This document shows positions 18,201 through 30,311 of a stretch of 64,000 bases of DNA, in pieces. The position numbers and the translations under genes are program-made. Source of the stretch: Thermovibrio sp. (GTDB lineage Bacteria > Aquificota > Aquificia > Desulfurobacteriales > Desulfurobacteriaceae); NCBI GenBank assembly GCA_015490195.1, contig WFYG01000036.1, forward strand, positions 1 through 64,000, read 5' to 3'. A model generated the notes under the pieces. The model saw only the letters and a list, made by a program, of their open reading frames with translations. It made no database searches and was not told where the DNA came from. Position 1 is the first letter of the stretch. Each line of letters starts with the position of its first letter.

Positions 18201-18608
18201 GTGGAAAGAAGAAAGGGATTAGCTTTAACAACTGTTCTCATTTTGTTGGTTATAGCTCTTGCTTTTACCGGAATTATGCTTTATATGCTTACCTCTTCAA
18301 CTCAAATGGCCGGGATGCAGTACCGTTACAGGTCATCTATTGAGGTTGCCAAGGGGGTTTCTCAGTACCTTATGTCTCTTATGGATGAGAACGAGTTGTG
18401 TAATTACACAGACTGTAATAAAACCAACCAGCCTATAGACCTTGGAAAGTACGCTGTTATCGGAGATTATAAAGTAGAAGCTAAGTTATTGAAGTATATA
18501 AGAGACCCCCGAACGGGGGCATCGGTTTACGCTGTTGAGCTAAAAGTTGTTAATACTAAAATTCCTACGGAGCATTCAACTGTTGAATTCGTTTATAAGG
18601 TTGAGTGA
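18201..18608 (+). CDS. PilX-like minor pilin
   Basis: 135 aa. Begins RRKGLALTTVLILLVIALAFTG, the PilX N-terminal pattern (KG followed by a hydrophobic helix with the small-residue start, no Glu5). Two cysteines (LCNYTDC) are close together. GTG start with a 4-bp gap after PilW. It ends directly against serS (tail to tail, no gap). Confidence 0.75.
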   Translation: MERRKGLALTTVLILLVIALAFTGIMLYMLTSSTQMAGMQYRYRSSIEVAKGVSQYLMSLMDENELCNYTDCNKTNQPIDLGKYAVIGDYKVEAKLLKYIRDPRTGASVYAVELKVVNTKIPTEHSTVEFVYKVE

Positions 18609-22305
<3,697 letters not shown>

Positions 22306-24231
22306 CGCTTGCCTCCTTGCTTGACTCGTTTTCCCCAAGCTGGTTTATCAACTGGTCGTAGTAGATCTCCTCCATTTCCTTCTCCGGGAAGTGTGTAGGT
22401 GGAGGGTAGTTCTCTACTATCTCCTGATAGGTAGGCGTAAAGGTTCCACATTTTAGCTTCTCACACAGTTTCAGTGCAATTTTACCCCAAGGAGGAGCAG
22501 AGACTCCTCCTCCTGTTGCTCCTCTCCACATCGGTTTGTAGCTGTCTCTTCCAAACCAGACGCTCATTACGAAAGAGGTTGTAAAACCTGTAAAGTAGGT
22601 ATCCCTGTATTCATTTGTCGTTCCCGTTTTTCCAGCTACGTCAAACTGGTCTGTAAGGTAAGAGATAGAGGCCGCAGTTCCTCTCTTTACAACATCCTGG
22701 AGTATTGAGCGGAGAATGAATACAGGCTGGGGAGAAGAAACTTTCTTAAGGTGTGGATATCCTATGTAAACAACCTTTCCATAGCGGTTTTTCACTTTCA
22801 GAATTACGTAAGGTTCTTTAAGAATTCCTGCATTCTGAAAAGCCGTGTAGGCTCTTACGACACGGTATAGGTTTGAGGGGAAGCTACCGAGTACGTAAGA
22901 GAGGTCAAAAGGGGAGTTTGGAGATATAAGTTCAAACTTTATCAGATTTTCCCTTATTTTCTGGGGAAAGTGCATTGCAAGGTGCAGGGTTGCAACGTTA
23001 ACAGAGTGCATCAGAGCTTCTCTGAGAGTCATAAATGGGGAGAAGCGTCTTTCGTAGTTCACCGGTTTCCACCACATTCTCTTTCCGGTTTTTGGATTTA
23101 TTTTGTCCATTGGCATCTCTATTGGCTGGTTGGAGATGAAGTCAAGGGGAGACCAGCCGTTCTGGAAGGCTGTCAGGTAGGTAAAAGGTTTTGCAGTTGA
23201 ACCGATAGGCCTTTGAACCTGAAAGGCTCTGTTGAGTTTTGTTTTAGAGTAGTCGCTTCCTCCCACTATAAATATTACCTTTCCGTCTCTGTCTACTGCA
23301 AATCCGGCACACTGGAGGTCTTTCAGCTTATGCTTTTTACTGTAGATTTCGTCGTACTTTTTAAGAACTTCCTGGGCGTACTTTTCTATCTCAGGGTCTA
23401 TTGAGGTGTAGATTGAGTAACCTCCTCTGTAGAGCTGTTTGGGAGTGAGTATTCCTTTTTTGAGGATTTCGTACTTTATGAAGTCAAGGTCGTAGCCTGC
23501 CGTTCTTGGGAAGTTGGGGGATTTAAGCGGTGTTAGAGGTTCTTTGATGGCTTCCTGGTACTGGGCTTCTGTGATGTAGCCTTTCTGGAGCATCTTTTTG
23601 AGTATGAGGTTTCTCCTCTTTAGAGCTCTCTGTGGATGTTTGAACGGGTTATAGTACTCGGGGCCTCTTATAATTCCTGCAAGTAGAGCACACTGGGCGG
23701 GAGTGAGCTGGTTCAGCTTTGCCCCGAAAAGAACCCAGGCGGCAGCTCTGACTCCGTAGGCTCCGTTTGACAGGTAAACGTAGTTGAGGTAGAGTTCCAG
23801 TATTTCCTCTTTCGTCAAATTCTCCTCAAGCTTTTTGGCAAGCTCAATTTCTTTCAGTTTCCTTTCTATCGTTCTTTGGGGGGAAAGGAAAACCATTTTT
23901 GCAAGCTGCTGCGTGATTGTGCTTCCTCCCTGAACGATCTTCCCTTTTGAGATGTCTGTTATGGCAGCTCTTATAATTCCTATAGGGTCAATTCCTCTGT
24001 GTTCAAAGAACCTTTCGTCTTCTGCGGTTATTACTGCATAGATGAGGGTTTTGGGTATTTTGTTATAGGGAGCGTAAAGACGGAACTTTCCTGTGTAGTA
24101 AAAGCCTATGGGTTTTCCGTTGTCTCCGTAAACTATAGATGCAAAGGGAGGCATAAGCCTGTTTTTGTAGGTTGTTGAGCCAAAAGCAGGAAGTGCTATT
24201 ACTAAAGTAATAAAGAAGGTAAATAGGAGTC

Positions 24232-24260
24232 TTAACATAGGAATCCACCTCTAATATATT
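24232..24260 (+). promoter_or_regulatory. Promoter predicting a leaderless transcript
   Basis: TTAACA (24232-24237), 17-bp spacer, TATATT (24255-24260). The expected start is within 0-2 nt of the ATG at 24269, which has no SD. Confidence 0.55.
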
Positions 24261-24268
24261 TTCTCTTC

Positions 24269-25345
24269 ATGAAAGGAAAAATTTATTCCACTGTTTTAGA
24301 GTTTGCCAAATATCTTTTGAAGGATTGGCTCTTTGTCGTTTCACTTACTCTAATGGTTTTATCCTCTTTGTACCTCAAGCGATTCCCTCACTTTACGGAG
24401 GACGAGTATAAAACCCTTTTTACGCTGTTTGTTTTTCTCCTTCTTCTTAAGGTTCTAGAGGAGGAGAGGGTTTTTCACTATACTGTTGAGCGGTTCCTTT
24501 CAGGCCGTTTCGCTCTGGCTAAGCTCATTGCTGCAGCTGCTTTTCTCTCCCTCTTTATAACTAACGACGTGGCTTTGATGGTTGTCGTTCCCATTACGCT
24601 CCTTGTTAACTCTCCGTACGTAGCAGAGGCCGTTGTACTGGAGGCTGTAGCCGTTAACGGCCTCTCCTCGGTAAGTCCTATCGGTAATCCTCAGAATATC
24701 TACATTTTTTACCACTATTGCCTGAAAGTGCTTCCCTTTGTAGAGGCCGTTCTACCCCTTGGGGCTGTTGTTTTTCTTTTCTCTCTTTTTAGAGCTCTCT
24801 TCCTCCCCTCTGCCAGAGTCAGGGAGTTCCGGGAATCCCTGAAAAGGGAGACCCTCCTGTGGCTTTTTCTCTTTTTCCTGTTTCTCCTCTCTGCTGTTAA
24901 GCTCCTTCCCCTTTGGATTGGATTCTTTGTCCTTCTTACGGTGGCTCTCTTTAAGAGGAGTGTTTTTAGGGAGGTTGACTACCTGCTCCTTGGTACTTTC
25001 TTCTGTTTTTTTGGTTTTACAGATAACCTCTCTCACTACCTGAAGGTTGAGGAACTTTCCGGCCACAGGCTTTTCCTTATCTCTTCTCTCCTCAGCCAGT
25101 TTATGAGTAACGTTCCTGCGGCGCTTCTCCTTTCCGACTTTACCTCAGACTGGAAGAGTCTTCTATGGGGAGTAAGCGTTGGTGGTTTTGGGACTTTAAT
25201 AGCTTCGCTTGCCAACCTCATCGCTTACCGGCTCTACGTCAGGGGAGCTAAAAGGCCGGAAAAGGGGTTCCTCGTTAAGTTTCACCTTTACGGTTTTGGA
25301 TTTTTCGCCGTGGGAGCTCTCCTCTACTTTATCTGCTACAGTTGA
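24269..25345 (+). CDS. SLC13/ArsB/NhaD-type inner-membrane permease
   Basis: 358 aa with about ten hydrophobic segments. The motif SLFITNDVALMVVVPIT and the later GNPQNIYIF are typical of the ion transporter superfamily that includes ArsB, NhaD and SLC13 carriers; a second half repeats the pattern (FMSNVPAALLLSDF). The substrate (sodium/proton, anion or arsenite) cannot be decided. Divergent from PBP1A with only 30 bp between them. Confidence 0.75.
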   Translation: MKGKIYSTVLEFAKYLLKDWLFVVSLTLMVLSSLYLKRFPHFTEDEYKTLFTLFVFLLLLKVLEEERVFHYTVERFLSGRFALAKLIAAAAFLSLFITNDVALMVVVPITLLVNSPYVAEAVVLEAVAVNGLSSVSPIGNPQNIYIFYHYCLKVLPFVEAVLPLGAVVFLFSLFRALFLPSARVREFRESLKRETLLWLFLFFLFLLSAVKLLPLWIGFFVLLTVALFKRSVFREVDYLLLGTFFCFFGFTDNLSHYLKVEELSGHRLFLISSLLSQFMSNVPAALLLSDFTSDWKSLLWGVSVGGFGTLIASLANLIAYRLYVRGAKRPEKGFLVKFHLYGFGFFAVGALLYFICYS

Positions 25346-25384
25346 TAAAATCTCGGAAGAAAAAAATGGAGCCGGAGTGAAAAG

Positions 25385-26845
25385 ATGGAGTTTGAAGCAG
25401 TAATAGGTCTTGAAGTTCACGCACAGCTTTTAACGAAAACGAAGATATTCTGTTCCTGCAAGAATGAGTTTGGAGCTCCACCCAACACAAATGTCTGTCC
25501 AGTGTGTCTTGGTATGCCGGGAGCTCTCCCTGTTCTCAACAAAAAGGCCGTAGAGTACGCGGTGAAGGCTGCCCTTGCCCTCAACTGTAAGATCAACCGC
25601 TACTCTGTTTTTGCCCGTAAACACTACTTCTACCCAGACCTACCAAAAGCCTACCAGATTACACAGTACGAGCTCCCATTTGCCGAACACGGCTGGGTTG
25701 AGATAGAAAAGAGCGACGGGACTAAGAAGAGAATAAGGATAAGGCGTATCCACATGGAGGAGGACGCCGGAAAAACCATTCACGGAGAAGGTTTTGACGA
25801 GAACTCCTACGTTGACCTGAACAGGGCCGGAACGCCCCTTATAGAAATAGTTTCAGAGCCGGACATCTCAACCCCTGAAGAGGCCCGTCTCTACATGCAG
25901 AAGCTGAGGGACATTCTCGTCTGGATAGGGGTTAACGACGGAAACCTTGAGGAGGGCTCTTTAAGGTGCGACGCAAACGTTTCAATAAGGCCTAAGGGGA
26001 GCAAGGAATTCGGAACGAGAACTGAGATTAAGAACGTTAACTCTTTCCGCTTCATCCAGAAAGCCCTTGAGTACGAGATTCAGCGGCAGATAGAGGTTGT
26101 AAAAAGCGGCGGAGAGGTCGTTCAGGAGACAAGGCTTTTTGACTCAGCTAAGGGAATTACGAAAACAATGAGAACGAAAGAGGAAGCTGAAGACTACCGC
26201 TACTTCCCGGAACCTGACCTGCCGCCTCTCATAATAGATGAAGAGTGGCTTGAATCTATAAGGGAGAGCCTGCCGGAGCTCCCCGACCAGGTTAAAGAGC
26301 GGTTCGTTGAGGAGTTTAAGATTACCCCTTACGACGCAAGCATTCTGGTGAGAGAGAGAGCTCTGGCCAACTTCTTTGAAAAGGCTGCAAGGGCCTACAG
26401 CGGAGAGGCCAAAAGGGTTGCCAACATAATCATCTCCGACTACCTGGGAATTCTCAACGAGGAGAAGCTCTCAGTTGAGGAGTCTCCCGTTAAGCCCGAG
26501 CAGATTGCAGAGCTCCTAGAACTCGTTGACAAAGACGTGATTTCCATAAGAGTTGCAAAAGAGGAAGTCCTTCCTGAGATGGTTAAAACCGGAAAGTCTC
26601 CGAAAGAGATCGTTGAGACTAAGGGACTTGTACAGATTTCAGACGAATCTGCCCTTAAAGAGATTATCAGAAAGGTTCTTTCAAACAACGAAAAGGCCGT
26701 TAAACAGTACAAAGAGGGCAACGAGAAACAGAAGCAGAAGGCCGTTAAGTTTCTCATCGGTCAGGTGATGAAAGAGACCCGTGGAAAGGCCAACCCGAAG
26801 CTTCTAAATCAGCTCATACCTCAGGTTTTAGAAGAGGAGGGGTAA
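25385..26845 (+). CDS. gatB: Aspartyl/glutamyl-tRNA amidotransferase subunit B
   Basis: 486 aa, the normal GatB length. The start FEAVIGLEVHAQLLTKTKIF, the zinc cysteines (CSC...CPVCLG), and the signature YVDLNRAGTPLIEIVSEPD are all present. The C-terminal YqeY-like tail ends with the VIGQVMKETRGKANP motif. It converts Glu-tRNA(Gln) and/or Asp-tRNA(Asn) to the amidated forms with GatA and GatC, which are elsewhere. Confidence 0.97.
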   Translation: MEFEAVIGLEVHAQLLTKTKIFCSCKNEFGAPPNTNVCPVCLGMPGALPVLNKKAVEYAVKAALALNCKINRYSVFARKHYFYPDLPKAYQITQYELPFAEHGWVEIEKSDGTKKRIRIRRIHMEEDAGKTIHGEGFDENSYVDLNRAGTPLIEIVSEPDISTPEEARLYMQKLRDILVWIGVNDGNLEEGSLRCDANVSIRPKGSKEFGTRTEIKNVNSFRFIQKALEYEIQRQIEVVKSGGEVVQETRLFDSAKGITKTMRTKEEAEDYRYFPEPDLPPLIIDEEWLESIRESLPELPDQVKERFVEEFKITPYDASILVRERALANFFEKAARAYSGEAKRVANIIISDYLGILNEEKLSVEESPVKPEQIAELLELVDKDVISIRVAKEEVLPEMVKTGKSPKEIVETKGLVQISDESALKEIIRKVLSNNEKAVKQYKEGNEKQKQKAVKFLIGQVMKETRGKANPKLLNQLIPQVLEEEG

Positions 26846-26857
26846 CCCCCTTCCTCT

Positions 26858-27343
26858 CTATTCTGATAGGAGTTTAAGAATTGCTTTCTTAATTTCTGCC
26901 TTATACTTCTTTGAGAGGCCTACAACTATGTAGTAGTAAATGAGGGAGATTACTGCTACTGTAATTCCCAGAGCGGTTGCCTCAAGGGCAAAGGCTATTC
27001 CTTTACTGACGGCTGCAATGTCTGAAACGCCCTTTTCCGCCATTGTGTTGAAAGACTCCATTATTCCAAGAACGGTTCCGAGGAGTCCTAAGAGAGGAGA
27101 GGCAGTTATTACGAACATTAAAATCCCCTTGCCCCTTTCAAGTTTTGCCGAGTAAGAGGTATAAAGGAGCTCCGCCCCTTTCTCACCTACCTTTTCAAGC
27201 TCCTGCTGAAGGAGTTTCTTCTCCGCCGGAAATGTAAAGAAAAAGTAGAGGAGCCTCTCTATAAATACCGCCGAGGAGAGGAAAAAGAGGAAGTAGAGGA
27301 TATAGAAGATAACTCTGTGGGCAAACTCTATGTCAAAGCTCAA
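26858..27343 (-). CDS. ExbB/TolQ/MotA-family proton channel protein
   Basis: 161 aa, three membrane helices. Family core: ERGKGILMFVITASPLLGLLGTVLGIMESF, followed by AVSKGIAFALEATALGITVAVISLIYYY. It would energise TonB together with the divergent exbD-tonB pair, using the proton gradient. TTG start with SD GGAGG 5 nt upstream. Converges on gatB with a 12-bp gap. Confidence 0.88.
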   Translation of the reverse strand: MSFDIEFAHRVIFYILYFLFFLSSAVFIERLLYFFFTFPAEKKLLQQELEKVGEKGAELLYTSYSAKLERGKGILMFVITASPLLGLLGTVLGIMESFNTMAEKGVSDIAAVSKGIAFALEATALGITVAVISLIYYYIVVGLSKKYKAEIKKAILKLLSE

Positions 27344-27403
27344 GGCAACCTCCGGAGTAAATGTGCAATAATTTTATAACAATCTCAAGTTTCAGGAGAG
27401 CAA

Positions 27404-27832
27404 ATGTTTCTCTTTAGAGAAAACGAGTGCGAAGAAAAGCCTGAGCTGATTATCGTTCCGATGGTTGACGTTATGCTCTTCCTTCTGGCTTTTTTCGTTC
27501 TGATAGCCGGAAGCATTATCCCCGGGCTTGCAATGAAAACCAATCCTCCTGAGACCGTTCAGAAGAGCTCCTTCAGGCCGAAAAGAAAAGTTGTTACTGT
27601 TGTGATAAAGAGAGACGGAACAGTTTACTACGGGAACACGAAGATGAGCTTTAATGAACTTGTAAGGCTCTTTAAGGGCTTTAAGAAGGAAGCCCCGCTG
27701 GTCTCTTTAGTTATTGATGCAGATAGGGGAGCTCCCGTCCAGTCTTTAGTAACCGTTATGGACGCCGCCCAGAAGGCCGGAATAAACTCTATAGGTCTAC
27801 TTGCGAAGGAAAAGAATGGGAACAGGCGTTAG
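27404..27832 (+). CDS. ExbD/TolR family protein
   Basis: 142 aa. One N-terminal membrane helix preceded by the conserved acidic PMVDVMLFLLAFFVL (the aspartate carries protons in the family). The periplasmic part ends with VSLVIDADRGAPVQSLVTVMDAAQKAGI, typical of ExbD. Co-directional with tonB (17-bp overlap) and divergent from the ExbB-like gene. Confidence 0.9.
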   Translation: MFLFRENECEEKPELIIVPMVDVMLFLLAFFVLIAGSIIPGLAMKTNPPETVQKSSFRPKRKVVTVVIKRDGTVYYGNTKMSFNELVRLFKGFKKEAPLVSLVIDADRGAPVQSLVTVMDAAQKAGINSIGLLAKEKNGNRR

Positions 27833-28433
27833 ATTTGTTCTCTCTATCCTACTTGCTGCTTTTCTTGAGTTCTTCTTTCTGGAACTCACAAACTCTGTTT
27901 TAATGCCTCCTAAGAGAGAGATAAACCAGATTATCAAAATTTCCCTTGTGAGGCCTGAGAAAAGGATGGAGACCGTCAGAGTTGAGAGGAGTTTCGGCCG
28001 CTCAAAAAAGGAGGAGAGAAAGGTTAAGAAGTCTCCAGAGCCAAAACTTGAGAGTAAAACGCCAGAGGAAAAAGTTCCGGAAAAGGGAAAGAGAGAGCAG
28101 AAAAAAGAGGGAGGAAGCCTGAAACCTTTACAGGGTAACCTTCCTGCCAACTACATTGACGCTGTAAGGAGAGCAATAGAGGAGACCATTTTCTACCCAC
28201 TTGAGGCAATAGAGAAGGGGATTGAGGGGCCTGTTGTTGTTCAGTTTACCTTAAGCAGAGGGGGAAAAGCTGTAGACTGCAGGCCAATTGAGGGAGCTCC
28301 CATCCTCACAGAGGCTACCTGCATAGCCATAAAGCAGGCAAAATTTCCCCCTATTCCTTCCTCTATAAAGAACGACAGAATAACTTTCCAACTCCAGATC
28401 GAGTTTAACTTGAAGAAGGCTTTAGGCGGTTAG
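27816..28433 (+). CDS. tonB: TonB protein
   Basis: 205 aa from ATG 27816, which has AAGGA 6 nt upstream; a TTG at 27801 is less likely. N-terminal membrane anchor (~residues 4-25), a charged Lys/Glu/Pro-rich spacer, and a C-terminal TonB domain (NYIDAVRRAIEETIFYPLEA, GPVVVQFTLSRGGKAVDC, KQAKFPPIP). It spans the periplasm to drive outer-membrane receptors. Its end overlaps the convergent glcD end by 4 bp. Confidence 0.85.
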   Translation: MGTGVRFVLSILLAAFLEFFFLELTNSVLMPPKREINQIIKISLVRPEKRMETVRVERSFGRSKKEERKVKKSPEPKLESKTPEEKVPEKGKREQKKEGGSLKPLQGNLPANYIDAVRRAIEETIFYPLEAIEKGIEGPVVVQFTLSRGGKAVDCRPIEGAPILTEATCIAIKQAKFPPIPSSIKNDRITFQLQIEFNLKKALGG

Positions 28434-29806
28434 AGGTCAAAGATCTTCCCCGGATTAAGAATGTTGTTTGGGTCAAGAGCTCTCTTTACGGCCTTCATCT
28501 TCTCTAAGGCCTTTCCAACCTCTAAAGGCAGAAACTCCTTTTTCATCCAGCCTATTCCGTGCTCTCCGGAGATTGACCCTTCAAGTGAAATCGTAAACTC
28601 AAAGACTTCCCTCACAGCTCTGTGAACCTTCTCCTCCTCGTGGGGTTCGTACATGAAGTTTACGTGGATGTTTCCGTCTCCGGCGTGGCCGAAGTTTACA
28701 ACCATCAGGTCGTATTTCTTTGCAATCTCGTAAACGCCCTTAATCAGGTCTGGAATCCTGCTCCTTGGAACGACAACGTCTTCGTTAATTTTCTTTGGCT
28801 TCAGCTGAACAATTGCGGGGGAAACGGCTCTCCTTGCCATCCAGATGGCTTCCCTCTCGCTCTCGTCTGATGCTGTTCTAATTTCTGTAGCTCCAGCTTT
28901 TTTGCAGACCTGAACTGCCCTGTTTATCAGCTCGTCAACAACGGCCTCGTATCCGTCAACCTCTATTACCAAAAGCCCCTCTGCGTAGGTTGGAAGGCCG
29001 ATTTTGGCGTAGTTCTCAACGGCAACTATGGAGTTCTTATCAAGGAACTCGCAGGCGGTTGGAATGACCTTTGCCTTGAACATGTCGGCAACGGCCTGTG
29101 CAGCCTGCTCAACTTTGGGAAAAATGGCCATTGCCGTCCTTACAGCTTCAGGCTTTGGAATGAGCTTCAGGTATGCCTTTGTTATAAAGGCTAGAGTCCC
29201 TTCAGAGCCCACTATCAAGTCTTTCAGGTTGTATCCGGCAACAGACTTAACAGCTTTTGAGCCAACCTTAGAGACTGTTCCGTCTGCAAAGACAACTTCC
29301 AACTGCATCACGTAGTCTTTTGTAACGCCGTACTTAACACACCTTGGGCCGCCGGCGTTTTCTGCTATGTTCCCCCCAATTGTTGAATACTTGTAGCTTG
29401 AAGGGTCTGGCGGGTAGAAGAGTCCTCTTTTCTCAACCTCTTTCTGTAAATCGTAGGTAACAACTCCCGGCTCTGTAAGAACTCCTAAGTTGTCTTCGTC
29501 TATCTCCAGGATTCTATTCATTTTCTCTGTAGAGACAACGATTCCCCCCTCAAGCGGAGCCGCTCCGCCGGTTAGTCCTGAACCTGCTCCCCTGGGGTAA
29601 ACGGGAATGCCCTTTTCGTTGGCGTAAGAGAGGATTACTGACACGTCTTCTGTAGATTCTGGAAAGACGACAACGTCTGGAACACCTTTATAGCCTGTTG
29701 GAGTTCCGTCGTAGGCGTAGGAGAGCCTCCAGCTTGTTGATGTTCTTACCTTTTCTTTTCCGATGAGCTTTTGAAGGTCTTTTCCAAGTGCTTCTGTAGA
29801 TATCAA
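28430..29806 (-). CDS. glcD: FAD-linked oxidase, GlcD/D-lactate dehydrogenase family
   Basis: 458 aa. FAD_binding_4 domain with VYPRGAGSGLTGGAAPLEGGIVVS and the PPDPSSYKYSTIGGNIAENAGG loop; the C-terminal domain ends NFGHAGDGNIHVN...GSISGEHGIGWMKKEFL...LDPNNILNPGKIF. It oxidises a 2-hydroxy acid such as glycolate or D-lactate. TTG start with AGGAGG, but this SD lies inside a long hairpin (see 29805-29861), so translation may be gated. Confidence 0.88.
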   Translation of the reverse strand: MISTEALGKDLQKLIGKEKVRTSTSWRLSYAYDGTPTGYKGVPDVVVFPESTEDVSVILSYANEKGIPVYPRGAGSGLTGGAAPLEGGIVVSTEKMNRILEIDEDNLGVLTEPGVVTYDLQKEVEKRGLFYPPDPSSYKYSTIGGNIAENAGGPRCVKYGVTKDYVMQLEVVFADGTVSKVGSKAVKSVAGYNLKDLIVGSEGTLAFITKAYLKLIPKPEAVRTAMAIFPKVEQAAQAVADMFKAKVIPTACEFLDKNSIVAVENYAKIGLPTYAEGLLVIEVDGYEAVVDELINRAVQVCKKAGATEIRTASDESEREAIWMARRAVSPAIVQLKPKKINEDVVVPRSRIPDLIKGVYEIAKKYDLMVVNFGHAGDGNIHVNFMYEPHEEEKVHRAVREVFEFTISLEGSISGEHGIGWMKKEFLPLEVGKALEKMKAVKRALDPNNILNPGKIFDL

Positions 29807-29861
29807 AGGCCGCCTCCTGAAGTGGTGTTAGCTTTTAAATATAGTTCAGGAGACGGCCTTT
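29805..29861 (-). promoter_or_regulatory. 17-bp hairpin sequestering the glcD ribosome binding site
   Basis: Arms at 29845-29861 and 29805-29821 are complementary over 17 positions with a single mismatch in DNA that becomes a U-G pair in minus-strand RNA; the loop is 23 nt. The 3' arm contains the AGGAGG of glcD and touches its TTG start codon. In a read-through transcript from gpmI-rhodanese it would block initiation. It could also work as a terminator, although on the minus strand the following sequence is not a T-run (on the plus strand TTTTT follows). Confidence 0.65.
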
Positions 29862-29865
29862 TTGA

Positions 29866-30264
29866 TTAACCTTCTGTGTGAGCTCTGTGGCACTCAATAA
29901 GGTTGTCTATGTCTGTGTCAAGAACGTAAACGTTTAGATAACCGAGGGCTAAAAGGAGACCTGCTATCCTGTTTGCAAGCCTTGTCTTTTTACAGCCAAC
30001 GATTACAGGGTGGTTCTTTGGTTTTGGAAGGCGGTCAAGCTGTGCAGGGAGCTCCGGATATGGAATGTAAACGGCTCCCGGAATTCCTGCCTCCTCTGCA
30101 TTCTCGTGTTCAACGTGGGCAGGTGGCCTTACGTCCAAAACGTAAGCTCCAAGGTCTCTTATCAGCTCCCTTGCCCTTCTGACGTTTACGTGGCCGAACT
30201 CTTCCTTCTCAAGGTCTGCCTTTACGGCCTCTTTCAGGTTTTCGGTGAGGACGTCAATGCCCAT
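29866..30264 (-). CDS. Rhodanese-like domain protein
   Basis: 132 aa from ATG 30264, which has GGAGGGAG just upstream; a longer frame to 30327 lacks an SD and overlaps gpmI. A single rhodanese fold: ARELIRDLGAYVLDVRPPAHVEHE, AVYIPYPEL, and the active-site loop IVGCKKTRLANRIAGLLLAL with the catalytic Cys. No signal peptide. It probably handles sulfane sulfur, reasonable in a sulfur-metabolising thermophile, but the acceptor is unknown. Confidence 0.85.
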   Translation of the reverse strand: MGIDVLTENLKEAVKADLEKEEFGHVNVRRARELIRDLGAYVLDVRPPAHVEHENAEEAGIPGAVYIPYPELPAQLDRLPKPKNHPVIVGCKKTRLANRIAGLLLALGYLNVYVLDTDIDNLIECHRAHTEG

Positions 30265-30311
30265 CTCTCCCTCCTTCTTCTGGTTTGATTTCAAAGATAA
30301 TTTAGATTTTC

